This document shows positions 37,530 to 49,580 of a stretch of 64,000 bases of DNA, piece by piece. The notes under the pieces were generated by a model. It did no database searches, was not told the DNA's origin, and was given only the letters and a program-made list of their open reading frames with translations. The first letter of the stretch is position 1; every line of letters begins with the position of its first letter. The DNA comes from Ptychodera flava. Taxonomy: Eukaryota > Hemichordata > Enteropneusta > Ptychoderidae. The stretch is taken from positions 43,529,096-43,593,095 of the forward strand of contig NC_091930.1 in assembly GCF_041260155.1 (NCBI RefSeq). The letters are read 5' to 3'. The translations under genes were made by a program, and so were the position numbers.

Positions 37530-38930
37530 GTATGCTAAATTTATGTATTCACATGTCTGCACCTCTGTAATCGACCTTAGCTTTAAGGGCTGTTATTTGT
37601 TGCCAGGCAACCCTTGTAAACATAACACGGACGCTGACTTTACTATATCATTGGCTGTGACTTGAATAAAGATTATATACTAAGACCACACTGTCCCGTA
37701 TACCCTTGAACCTTTACCGACTGACAGAATAAAATCGATCAGCTAGGTATCCGTTACTTGATACGAGTCTAGCACAGTCGAATATTGCTGACAAAAGTCA
37801 TTGTTTGACCTCAGGCGGGGCAACAAAGCAATCAGACGTTCTGTGAGCCTCTCTTTCCTTTAACATATAAAGTTCCAATGTTGACTTGTCCAATGTTGAC
37901 AATGTAAACTTGACACGAGTCTGAAACTGCTCAGGGTTATTCCAGGCAATCTTATCCTGTCATACCAGGGAGCATACCCTTGAATGACTATTCATGAAGA
38001 TGCGTTTTTGTTTTCCGTCAATCTTTGTTGTTCCGGCAAAGCATTGTTCTATTATGACGTGGCCTTATTTCTGACTCAGCTGGAAAATATGTCTGGCCGG
38101 AAAATCAATCAGGTCTCACAAAAAAAAAATTGAGGCACCAATCAAGTTTCTTGCAAATTCCCAGGAGATTTGTTATGAAAAGTGTCTCATTATGAAGAAT
38201 ACGGTTGATAGTAATGGCAGAGTTGTACGTTTAGGCACAGTCCAATTTATTTAATAAGGATATGACTCTGCAAAGGACGTCAGTTTTTCAACAGTAGGTG
38301 TCAGCAACTGTAGGGTTGTAGGGATTGTGTATTTTTCAGGGGGGTGAAATCATTTCACTCTTACTGAGGAAATATCTTTGAAGTTACTGATACGTTTTAG
38401 GAGCTGTACCCAAAGCCTTTTTTTATGAAGGTGTGTTCAATTTCACTGTAGGATACGGACTGTTATATCCGGAGAAAAATAACACCTTTTGAAGTACATG
38501 TACCGGGAACTACATGTCTCAAATTCATGTGGCTGTTGCTTTGTTTGAATGTGTAACTATGACGAAGAGTGACGTTTCTCAACGGCTGACATATAATTTG
38601 TTGAAATTTTATTACATTGGAGCTTGTTAAAAGGTAAACTAGATGTAGTCAAAAATGTAGAAGTTACTTTCATGACATTTAATTGTTGAATACGCCTTCT
38701 ATCACATTAACATTTGACGATTGTAAATGTTGCGCATGCACTAAATAGTTTTTACAGCATGTGTACAGCCACACTTGACACATACGGCAGAAATGGCACT
38801 GACGGTTGAACAGACAAAGAAATTATATGATTGGCCGCTAAGGGCGTGCAAATCTAGTTTATCATACCAGGTCACTGGTACAGAGCTTGACATGTCCATA
38901 GACATTAAGACACACGGACAAATCAAAACA
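37530..38930. other. Intergenic or intron, nothing recognised
   Basis: Neither exons nor repeats could be supported by eye in this stretch. Confidence 0.45.
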
Positions 38931-38937
38931 AGATGTG

Positions 38938-39190
38938 AACTGAATGTGCTCACGTGTTTTACATGAGGTTAATTAAAAGTAATAGCTTCACAGAACTATC
39001 AGATATCTGTTATATCATTATATGTAGCAGGTTTCATCAACTTTCGCACAGTTCTCTCAGAGTTAGATCACAAATTACAAAACTTCATTTAATATGCAAA
39101 TTAGCGGTTTATTAACTTGACACAGCCGAATGATTCATGGGACAATTAGATATCTATCAGGTCAGCATTGTAGCTCAATGACGAGGCGGA
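38938..39190. repeat. Truncated, diverged copy of the 3.2-kb element
   Basis: GAACTGAATGTGCTCACGTG and then ATATGTAGCAGGTTTCATCA, TTTAATATGCAAATTAG correspond to the first part of the element at 49581 (GAACTGAAAATGCTCACGTG, ATATGTAGCAAGTTTTGTCA). Most internal units and the 3' end are missing. Confidence 0.6.
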
Positions 39191-40618
39191 CAATAATCTT
39201 TGGCTAATGGTAGCGATATACATTAAATTTATGTTTGTTAGTAGGGGCACATCGTGTTATGTCACTAGTTCTGAGTTAAATTGCTATCTTTGACGATACG
39301 TTAGGGTGACCCTATTACTCCTAGACCTTCCAAAACTTTGCCGTTCAGTTTTTGGTTCGGCCTTCAGCAACGACTAAGTTAGAGGTTGAACAATTCAGGG
39401 CTATTCTTTGACCAGGTGTCTGTTCTTTAATTGTAAATTGAAGTAGAAAATATAGGTTGCACTAAGTCCGGGCGTATTGGCTATTACATGCTGATTAGAT
39501 TGGCAACCTGTGAAAACAAACCAAGCAGGGAAAGATTACACAGTAGAAAATATATTTTAAAGTTAGACGACCGTTTGATATTGAATGTACATGTGTCACA
39601 CCGTGTCTCTTCATACAATACTGTGAGGCATTTAACTGAAAAGCATTTTAAATAGACACATTCAAAGGCTTGGACATTCGAGCGCCTGTCATATTTATTC
39701 ATTCGCCATTAAAATAGACCTGCTAAACTAAACAGCGACATTTGTACCAACTATAACATGTTTCTCACAGTCACAAAACCTAAAAATCTACCTAAATTGT
39801 TTATTGCAACTATTTCTAGAATTTCCCATTTTAGAGATGCTGGATTTATTTCGATTTGTTTTCAATTGATTTTTCCTACTCCTATGACGGGTTCAGACCT
39901 TGTCGAAATAGCTTGATCGGAGGTTGAAGTATAAATTTGTTCTCGGGTCGGCATTAGGGGCATTAAGAAACTGACTCTGAAATTTTATTAGAAGCTTTGA
40001 GTTTTTAGCCGATAGATATTAAGGTATACTGTCACCTGTTCCAATTTTGCCACAATTACCATGGAAAGAGAAAATCTAACCAATAACAGATTTTAAGCGG
40101 GTGGCCGCTTTTAAAAACAGCGCCCTCAAATGGAAATTTGAATACCAAGGAACGCCTCTTTGACCATATATGGGTATATTTAGATTACAGGTGACTGTAT
40201 ACCTTTAAACAAAGGCTATCTAGCCGATGCACCATTGCATATTAATGATCTTGGATTTTAGATCGTAAACTTCTTCTGAAAATTGTGTCCTTTAATGTAT
40301 AGTCTGTTATTAAGAATGTACATGTTATGCGTACATCGTGTTTTACTCGCAATGAAAGTTAGACTTATGTAACGTTTCTTAATATTGCCACCATTATACA
40401 TTTGGTCTTGTGAATAAGACCTTTGGATTAACAGGCATAGACGCGGTTTTGCCTTTGCGCCTGGTGACATTGGATTTAAACTTTGACCATGTAAGTTTTA
40501 CTTTTCTTGCAACTTAGGAAGAATGCTTCAATTAAAACGCTAGAAATATAAAAATACTTTGTTTATTTCTTTTCATTGGTTGTTCATTTCATCTCTTATT
40601 CCCTCTCTTTTAACCCAG
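39191..40618. other. Upstream of gene 2, no firm exon
   Basis: A weak alternative exon at 40441-40490 (after ACAGGCATAG, before a GTAAGT donor) is open in one frame but does not fit the phase of the next exon. It is left uncalled. Confidence 0.4.
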
Positions 40619-40663
40619 GAACAAGAATATTTCAAATCTATAAAGATGCAACGTCCGAACAAG
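40619..40663 (+). CDS. Gene 2, short exon before the GT-B-like domain
   Basis: A 45-nt exon with a long pyrimidine tract and CCCAG acceptor, and an AAGGTAATA donor. It is phase 0 at both ends and encodes EQEYFKSIKMQRPNK. It joins in frame to the VSALIVNEGWG start of the next exon. A basic/amphipathic stub of this size immediately before the first beta strand is plausible as the domain's N-terminal lead. An internal Met (KMQRP) could be a start if no upstream exon exists. Confidence 0.5.
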
Positions 40664-40712
40664 GTAATACCGTTTGTGAATATTTAAAATTTCTAAACTT
40701 TCTATACCTCTA

Positions 40713-41412
<700 letters not shown>

Positions 41413-41590
41413 TTTGTCTATCTGTCCGTTTGTTTGGCTGCCTGTTTACCTATCCTTGTATTTATCTATTACTCTTTTTCTTGATCTACTGTGTACTTTG
41501 TATCTCTTAAAGGTTTTCGGTCACCTGTTTTTTAATTACAAATCACATAAAATCTCTTTTGTAATTCGATTTAAATTATCACTCTTATAG

Positions 41591-42803
41591 GTTTCAGCAT
41601 TAATCGTAAACGAAGGATGGGGTTCGGCATGTAGTGATGGAATTCCGTCAATCAATCGCATGATTGCCAGCGTCCTCAGTGACATTGAGATCGATAACAT
41701 CTATTCCACGGTGGTACAATGTGGCGAGAGGGAAGAGGAAGAAGCTGAACGATTCAAAGTTCTATTTAAATACCCAGTACCAGAAGAGCGGAAATTAAAA
41801 CAGTTACTACCTAATCATTCAATTCCGGGCACCGTTTACCTTTACTTGCACGATCACTTTTATCCAAATCTGCGGAAACTCTCAAGAGACGTCAAATTCG
41901 TGTTTGGTTACTCATTAACAACAGCTGCGGAAGCTCGAAAGCTTAAGCGAGATATCTTTCATGATGCAGAGCTGTATCTCATTAACGTGTGGGATCCAGA
42001 TTCGATCAACCCTGAAATTATCTCGTGCGATAAGAAGGAACTATCAACGAGAACTGACGAACTTTCGGAGTTGCATACAGGGTCGCACGCACACGTACTA
42101 TCTGTGGGTAAAAGCGCCCACGAGTACTTCCAACCTAAACATCGAGGATCTCAATCTAACCGACACCACTATGTTCAACCAAACCTCGGCAATGTCTCCA
42201 AAGCTTACGAAGAACTAGAAATCGACTCAACATTTGAAGTAGTTTCGCTTCTACAACCAACAAACTTGCAAAATCTCAAACCATTAGTTGAGATATTGGG
42301 ATATATCGCAAATGCCCGCAAGGGCAAATTAAAGATCAAGTTGAAAGTTATCGGTGATGTCAGCGAATCAGAAGGAAACATAAAGATAGAACTTTCGCAT
42401 TCCGAAATCAGACTTGTTTCTAAACACTGCGAAACTCAACGTCAACTTGAGGACGCGCTACTCGGCTGCCATTTGGTACTTGCAAACCCAAATGCTCACA
42501 TTTCCGATCCGTCGATCTCGTCAGCGCTATCACTTGGAGTTCCACTTTTGCTACCGGACAGTGATGACTTCGAATATATGATTAAGAAATATCTTGAATC
42601 ATATCGACATAATTTATTAGTAGATATGAATGATAAGAACATGCTTAGCATAAAGTTGGAGGAAAAAATTGATTCCTATCATCACGCCGTTTCAACCGCT
42701 AAAAAGATCAAGGAAAGTCTTACCTTTGACACTTGTGTCGAACTTCGCGAAGATTTGAAAAAGCAGCTTCTTCGTATTACCCGTGTCGGTCGACCAAAAC
42801 AAG
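41591..42803 (+). CDS. Gene 2, main exon: glycosyltransferase-B-like (GT4-like) domain
   Basis: A 1213-nt exon with a CTTATAG acceptor and AAGGTAATT donor. It enters in phase 0, leaves in phase 1 and encodes 404 intact codons. Residues 1-24 (VSALIVNEGW, GSACSDGIPSINR) look like the first strand and glycine loop of GT4-type GT-B folds, where GGI...R..LA is usual. LHDHFYPN (about 86-93) and SLTTAAEARKLK fit the 'HxH / T.H' region, and VLSVGKSAHEYF (169-180) fits the 'VS....' end of the N-terminal Rossmann domain. FEVVSLLQPTNLQNLKPLVE (from 215), LKVIGD and ALSLGVPLLLP make the second Rossmann domain. The EX7E pair that active GT4 enzymes carry just before the G-V-P is replaced here by His 303 and Ser 311. 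I infer a non-catalytic ligand-binding domain. No signal peptide or membrane segment was seen, so it is cytosolic. Confidence 0.6.
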
Positions 42804-44026
42804 GTAATTAATAAGCCTTCCTTAAATACGTTGCAAAAAATGATGATTTAAGCATGGCGACTAACAATATTATAACACATACACATAGACGTATGTGCGC
42901 ATAGAAACAGAATAAAAACATATAGACATTCAGTTACCTAAATAGACACATCCATGTCTTCACGTGACAAAAATTGATATTTTTCACCATCGTACAGTCG
43001 AACATGGGCAGCCAAATGAAAACAACATTGTCCGTAAAAACAAGATAAATCTAAATCGAGAGATTTTTAAAGTGCCAACAATTATCATAACCACAAAACA
43101 TTTCTTACGGCAATAATACACTCTAAGATAAATATGAAATACGAAAGACTGGTCATTATTTATAATAATCGAATAACAGCTGCATGGCAGTACAAATGCA
43201 AGAAATCGTATGTTGTTGGGCAGCCATGACCTTACCATGTGTTCATAGAAAGGGAGCTCACCATTTGCTGTTTGCATATTAGATCGGCATGGCTGAGGTA
43301 TTTCTGCTGGGCTAATCATACACGTTCACACTTCGGAGGAGGTTGCCTCTGAGCTGAGGCGTCTCTGGCTAAAATTGTGAGCACTAAGGTCGGCCATTGG
43401 CTAATGTACTGCATATCTTGCTGGAGAGATGACTTCAGAGAAAAATCAAATTTTTAAGAGCACACCCAAACTCTTGTGTTAACGGTTAAGAACGGCCCTG
43501 CACCCATTGTACTAGAACGATGTGGACAATTGACTTGGAGGATTACATTCAAATATCGTGTGAAAGCGGACCAATTTCTCTTATGTTATCACATCTAGCA
43601 AAAGTTGCAGAGACGGCCTATGGGCTGAAGTTGAACGTGACATGAGGATACTTACGTTTTGCGGGAAAAAAATGGATTTTATATGCTCTAAAATATCTTC
43701 ACAGAAAACGGCTAGGACAAACAAATACCTAAACATTTAAAAGGTTGAAATTTCGATATCACACCTTCACTGTGTTGAATTTATTAACTCCTTCTGGCAA
43801 TACTCTGGCAAAACATAAGACCAAGAAATTTCGCTGGTGTAGTAACTTCTAGATATTGCCAAATGAAGTGTGGAGTATCAACTGCGAACACAACACAAGA
43901 CAGATGAAAAGGTTGGTTATTCTTATCCTACGATACCAGGCGTGCTTTAGATGTAATCCCTACGACAACTCATGATCCGAGTTACCTATCTGCATAATGT
44001 ATTCTTTGGTGTATTCGGCTTTTCAG
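42804..44026. other. Gene 2 intron
   Basis: No internal repeat or RNA gene was recognised. Confidence 0.5.
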
Positions 44027-44071
44027 AATCGACGTCCGAAGATGATGATTTAAACAGTAGTCAGGCTGAAG
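44027..44071 (+). CDS. Gene 2, acidic linker exon
   Basis: A 45-nt exon with a CTTTTCAG acceptor and an AAGGTTAGT donor, phase 1 at both ends. Joined to the GT-like exon (G+AA = GAA) it reads ESTSEDDDLNSSQAE. It is strongly acidic and serine-rich, like the linker exons that follow. No counterpart was found in the visible part of gene 1. Confidence 0.6.
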
Positions 44072-45260
44072 GTTAGTTCAATAATTTATCGTCAGTTCAG
44101 ATAAAATTGAAAATGTGATAGTGTTGTTCCCGTTGTAGCAATGCAATGAATTACTTTTAAAATTTTACTGGAGTTTCATTTTGTCTCCAAGGTTTATCAT
44201 ATTCTCATGCCCATATCGCCCCATGTAGGCGACATATCAGCCGTGATATTTTGTGGTAAACGTCGAGATATACACGATAAACGTCATCGGTTTTGGAGTG
44301 TTCCCGAACAACATTTCCAATATTATAGTAAACCAAGTAAACAAACAAGATGGGTGCCACTCTCAGACAACGATTAGATGTTGTCGACATAAATACTTGA
44401 ACGGCTTTGAGGAAAAGTATACTTTGGTAGCTACAAATGTGAATTATATATTGAATCTTGTAATATTATTCCATGGTTATTCACTTAAAGTTCTTGTATT
44501 TCTAGACAAGCACTAGCATATTATTAAATACCTTTATCAAAGTATTATTTGTACCAGTGTACGGAAAGTGCTATCTCTAGCTGGATAGCTCCTATCAAAA
44601 TCTGAGATGTCCGCCACGTTTATTGAGCGAGTTGGGCGGGGTGGGGTGCGGCGCAGGACTGAAAGAAGTTCCAGTTTGGAATATTAAAGTTTGCCTGCAG
44701 CAGAGATATGAGGGGCCTAGCGATCAACGAGTCGGGGACCGTCAAGGTTTGTTAGAATTATCCAAGCCGCACCCGCTGACACACCGCGCTCCGATCTCTG
44801 TGTGGAGATTGCCTCCGAAGAGTTGTGTGCATGTGAAGTGACAACGATATCGCGCGCGCAACATCTGTTGACAAGGCAACTCGCAGAGTAGAACAAAATG
44901 ACTACCACTTTCCGCTCCGTACGACGATGGAAAGCGATCCAAATCAGAAGAGATTTAACGGAGAGAAACGTTTACGATAACATATTGCATCATAAAAAGG
45001 TCTTCCCGTAAACTATTTTTGAATGTCGGTGTCTTTTCTATTTGTTATCATCTAGGAGGGTTTGTCGTGCATGATTTATAAAGAAAGCCTGGCGTAGTGC
45101 TTATTTCCAGTCCCTCATTGCTTAAGCAATAAATCTTAACAATATTTTCAAACAACAGTTACATGATTAAAAGCAACAGCATGACACATACAACACTTAT
45201 CGTGTCCTCCTAGAAAGGTATAAAGTGCGATAACACGAAATATTATTTGTTTAACAACAG

Positions 45261-45326
45261 TTGGCAATGAACACTCGCCCAGCGGGAGTAAAGATTTTGA
45301 AGACATGGAATTTGATAGCAAGTCAG
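45261..45326 (+). CDS. Gene 2, acidic linker exon (paralog of gene 1 exons A and B)
   Basis: A 66-nt exon with a TTAACAACAG acceptor and a CAGGTGAG donor, phase 1 at both ends, encoding VGNEHSPSGSKDFEDMEFDS plus KS. Both the exon and the start of its intron (GTGAGTTNNATTTNNAATAA, then GATGTCT, GAGTTTGACTTCT) match gene 1 exons A and B. This is the main evidence that genes 1 and 2 are tandem paralogs. Confidence 0.7.
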
Positions 45327-45728
45327 GTGAGTTGAATTTTTAATAATATCGATGTCTGTTGGTGGAGTTTGACTTCTAATCTGATAGTGATGAAATAAAA
45401 ACATAATGAATTTGCATTGTAAACTTTTCCATAGGTAATTGCCATTTTAATAATTTTACGGGCAGGAAATTTGCTTTCATGTATTTAGAACAAATTTGAA
45501 CGGACGACTTCGCTTATGGTATGTTTTTATAATCTAACTAGCGATTAAGTTAGACAAACCTACGTACCGTGAGTAGGGATACATTTCATGCGTCAGATGT
45601 TCTACATTACATGCTTCATTCACTGTCATCGCAATAAGCAATCGCCATGAAATTTTCTTCAATTCAATAATACTGTGTTCTTGTAAGTTCAATGTACAAT
45701 TCCATTCTGTTAAATTCTGTCTACACAG

Positions 45729-45812
45729 TTGCCGTAGCAGTACAGGAGACCACGACTGACGATATCGATGGAACTAAAAAGCGGGGAGATGTATCGGTAG
45801 CAAGCACACCAA
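45729..45812 (+). CDS. Gene 2, linker exon (paralog of gene 1 exon C)
   Basis: An 84-nt exon with a CTACACAG acceptor and an AAGTAAGATACAT donor, phase 1 at both ends. It reads VAVAVQETTTDDIDGTKKRG then DVSVASTP. It corresponds to gene 1 exon C (VAVPIPESPTEDK...), including the same donor context. The next exon of the protein (coiled coil by analogy) is not seen before the assembly gap at 46270. Confidence 0.7.
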
Positions 45813-45939
45813 GTAAGATACATTGATTTCGCACTCTACTACCATTATAAGGGTGTACACAGACATACCTTTCATGATCTTTGTGTTGATTTCTTGATGA
45901 GGAATGAGCTTCAGAATGTAATTAAAAATTCCAGCATAG

Positions 45940-45998
45940 ACAACGACTGACGATGAAACAAAAAAAGGGGGAAGTTGCATCGGTGGCAAGCAGATCAA
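45940..45998 (+). pseudogene. Duplicated, frame-shifted copy of the linker exon
   Basis: CGACTGACGAT..., a purine-rich stretch and CGGTGGCAAGCAGATCAAGT repeat the 3' two thirds of the preceding exon and its donor. The following intron sequence (GACATACCTTTCATGATCTT, TGATGAGGAATGAGCTTCAG) also repeats, so a segment of about 165 bp was duplicated in tandem about 188 bp downstream. The copy has one extra base in the AAAAAAGGGGG stretch, so the frame is shifted relative to the parent and in phase 1 it meets a TGA at once. It is most likely a non-functional pseudo-exon. Confidence 0.65.
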
Positions 45999-46269
45999 GT
46001 AAGATACATGGAGTTTGTATTCTCCTATTTTCATGAGGTTGGAAACAGACATACCTTTCATGATCTTTGTGTTGATTTCCTGATGAGGAATGAGCTTCAG
46101 AATTTATTTCAATATTTAGCTTCGCATTTCGGGAAAACAGGTGCACCACATGACCAGTGCTTGTTACCCAAGTACTTCATTCATACTTGAATGAGACCAA
46201 TACCATATCGCCGCATGGGACTCTATGGCAATTGACATCAATTCAATGCCAGACGAGCTATACACATTT

Positions 46270-46369
46270 NNNNNNNNNNNNNNNNNNNNNNNNNNNNNNN
46301 NNNNNNNNNNNNNNNNNNNNNNNNNNNNNNNNNNNNNNNNNNNNNNNNNNNNNNNNNNNNNNNNNNNNN
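46270..46369. other. Assembly gap (100 N)
   Basis: Exactly 100 N, the usual placeholder for a gap of unknown length. The 3' exons of gene 2 could be missing here, and the join itself may be unreliable. Confidence 0.98.
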
Positions 46370-48434
46370 CTCTAGTACCAAATTTTGCACAGTGCCACCC
46401 TATTCTTTATGGCAAAGTAAATGGTTAAAATCTCCGTAAGGAAAGTTTTTGGCGAAAATTTAAGTCGTTGAATTTTGAGGTGCCAACTACTTCAATGCAA
46501 TGTTCAAAAGATTTAAACTTGCCATACAGTTTTGTAACTTATTCGGCCAAAAATGTTATTCAATAGCAATATGGATACAAAATGACATAAATTCTTCTGC
46601 CACTCTTAGAAACTTTCAATTTTTTTTCTTTTTAGGTTTATACTCGTAAAAATCTTATTTCGACATACTTCGTAAATTCACCGTGATATATAAAGTGCGA
46701 CATTATCAGGTAAAATGTTTAGCCACTAATTTGAACGATTACTCAGTAAATCAGATATATAGGAAATAAAGATGAAACAGATAGTCAAAATCACTTGCCA
46801 GAGTTAAAGCCATGCATTCCGTCTTCGTCAATCTAGCTGCCTTCAGACGTTTGCAGTTAACAAATGACTCTTTGCATTTCAAGGTGTTTGTTTTATACAG
46901 ACCCTGGCAGGGCAGGTAGATACAATGATTGCGACACAATGTACATAGGGTGTCAGGTGTGGACAACATGTGGGACAACATGCGGACAACATGTAGGCAA
47001 TTTCTAAACAATGGGCCCATGGGCGATTGTCTGATGGGAATGGTTTGAATGCCGGGTATTTACGGTATTTTGTTTACGTGTTCAAAAATATGGCCTTGCT
47101 TGAACTTATGATTTTGGTGATTTGAAGATTGATGATTTCGAAACTTATCAAGAGATATAAATAAAAGACGTATAAAGTATAAACAAATCAGGTATAAAAA
47201 GTAAAAACATTACAAGATCTGGTTGGAGAGATGACCTTAAAATAGGCAACATTGTTCATCCCAATGGCAGCGGTCAAGTAATGTAACTTTTATCGGGAAT
47301 AGTCGCAGTTATAGAACAACTGAACTATGGTTCCGGCTGGGTAAACAACGAGGAGCGACAGCTATTGGACAATAGTTTCCTGGCACCTAAAGGACATTAC
47401 CCTGGAATAGACTTAAACGGCACAAGGTGTGTACTACTCAAACCTTACAGATTATGTGGGTATTTCCCGTACGCTGTTAAATTGACTTTTAAAAATTATT
47501 CTAAAACCATGGCTTTACTTCACACAATCTACATTTGTGGATGACCACGTGTGGTGATTTGAAGATTGTTAGCTTCGTAATCAAGCTATATTTATTGATA
47601 AAACGGTAATGAAGATGATCTTGACAAGTAGTATTTTCATTGGTTGTCATACGATCTGGTCGCTTGGAACGCTCTTTTTACTTTACTACATATACATCCA
47701 GGGCATGAAAAATTATTCAGCGGACGTCACATATCTGGGGTCCAAGTAATGTCACGAACAGTCTTACTAAAGTATAGCAGTGGTCTGCCTTGTCTAGCTG
47801 ACCAAATCATTTACATGTCAGGCAATACTTGCTGTTCAATAATCACCTTGTATGGTAATGGTCAGTGCATTGATCTTCCACCTTCCATATATCTGAAAAT
47901 TTTAATTAAACAAAATCTGCAGACCTCATGGCGCTCTTCACAACAGCGCTGGCCTCATACACAGCCAGGCTAAACAGGCTGCCTTACTCAAGAGGCAGCG
48001 CTTCGTCATGCTACTTCTGCAATACGTCAGTATTATAGCAAAATTAAGCTACGTCACTGACTGAGCACATGACTCAAACACATTACATTGACATTTCAAA
48101 TCATAAACATGGATATCACATCACTGACTACAATCGCACTTTCGTTAGTGGTTTACAATAAAGAAGCCTGGAGTTATAAGCGATGAAACAAAGCTATTTA
48201 GGAGAGAGGCATACCCAGTGCCATCTTGTGTGATTGCATAGAATCATTTACAGTACGGCTCTCTCGGGTTTGGAGCAATTTATGCTAATGGGATATCCTT
48301 GATTCAGAGATAACAATCCTCAGCTCGGCTACCTAGTCGATTCTATGTTCAAAACGTATACACACAGTTGTATTGTAAAGTGGAAAACCAACGGTTAGAT
48401 AGAGTTATGGATGTAAGGTCGTCTCCATATTATG
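46370..48434. other. Intergenic, nothing recognised
   Basis: No exon, RNA gene or clear repeat was seen. GTGTGGACAACATGTGGGAC / AACATGCGGACAACATG repeats (about 46955-46995) are a short local duplication. Confidence 0.45.
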
Positions 48435-48582
48435 ACAGAACACCATGGCCGGTCAGCGCGCCGTTCTAGCGGTATTTGCACGAGTGCTGCGGTGTATTCG
48501 GCGGCACAGCCGAATACACCGCGGCACGAGTGTAAATACCGCTAGAACGGCGCGCTTGCACTCACAGGCCATGGGGTTCTGT
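48435..48582. repeat. 148-bp GC-rich palindrome
   Basis: The arms read ACAGAAC, CCATGGCC, GCGCGCCGTTCTAGCGGTAT and GTGTATTCGGC and are mirrored around a centre near 48503. The right arm has about 6-8 extra bases. ATTAT lies close to both ends (left 48429-, right 48584-), a possible short target duplication. The GC content is far above that of the flanks. Confidence 0.85.
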
Positions 48583-49580
48583 GATTATTACATATGTTCT
48601 GTCTTTTATTTGCATCATTTATCGAGAGAATCGACGATTAGTCAAGCGTACTACTTGTCTGTCAAAGCTTCAGGGCGACCCTGCGGAGTTATATAACATT
48701 GACATCACTGCAATGAGGCGTTGAATCAGCTTTCACTTTTCATTGGTCAACGCCACCACACCCTCTATTTTGATTGGCTAAACTATTGTTACTTGTTTAT
48801 CAAGGATGACGTAAGAGGAACGTCGAAGGCTCGAACTTCGAAGTCTGCTTGCAATCGCGATCGCTCACACGTACATTACGTAGCAACATGCCATAGATAG
48901 TCAAACGAAGAGAACTTTGAACATGGAAGCGAACGCTTTTGATTTTTTTACATGTTGAGCTCGAAATTCTTCTAAATGATGGATACAAATAACAGTTTGA
49001 AGATTTTACGGGAAATTTAAGAGTAAAATACGGCAAATGTAACTTGTCGAACGATCAAATTTCAGTGCATTTACCGTGGCACACAAGCGCTCACTGTTAT
49101 CAGTAGCACGTAGCAGGACACACAAGCACAGAATAAACTGCATGCAAAAGTGACATTCTATTGTAAACAGGAATATCGCGCCGTGAGAAAACTACAGGCA
49201 AAAACGACTCTGAAAATGTTAACTATTTAATTGGCTCCGCTGCGCCCGCAGTTACGTGTGTTTCGATGTATGATGGTCGCCGTGGTACGGGGGGTACGGC
49301 GGCCACCGTGCATTCATGGAGCTAGAAACGGACGTCGCCCGTTGTCAATGTTTTTGCTTCGCTGACAAACAAACTGCTCTTCCGGATACTAAAAATCATC
49401 CTCACACTATAATAAGTACATGCAATTTTCTTTGTCGTAGTTTTTAATCTGTAATGTCATGCAATTTACTATAACGAGCATCGAACAAAAGTGAAATGAA
49501 AAATCTTGTAGACGGCATTTTTGTGTTTACAAACAAAAATAGTTCCGGGTCAAAATTGGTAAATACTCCTTAACACCAGA
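48583..49580. other. Intergenic, nothing recognised
   Basis: A locally CG-containing stretch near 49220-49380 (GGTCGCCGTGGTACGGGGGG) may be regulatory, but nothing specific can be named. No exon was supported. Confidence 0.4.
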
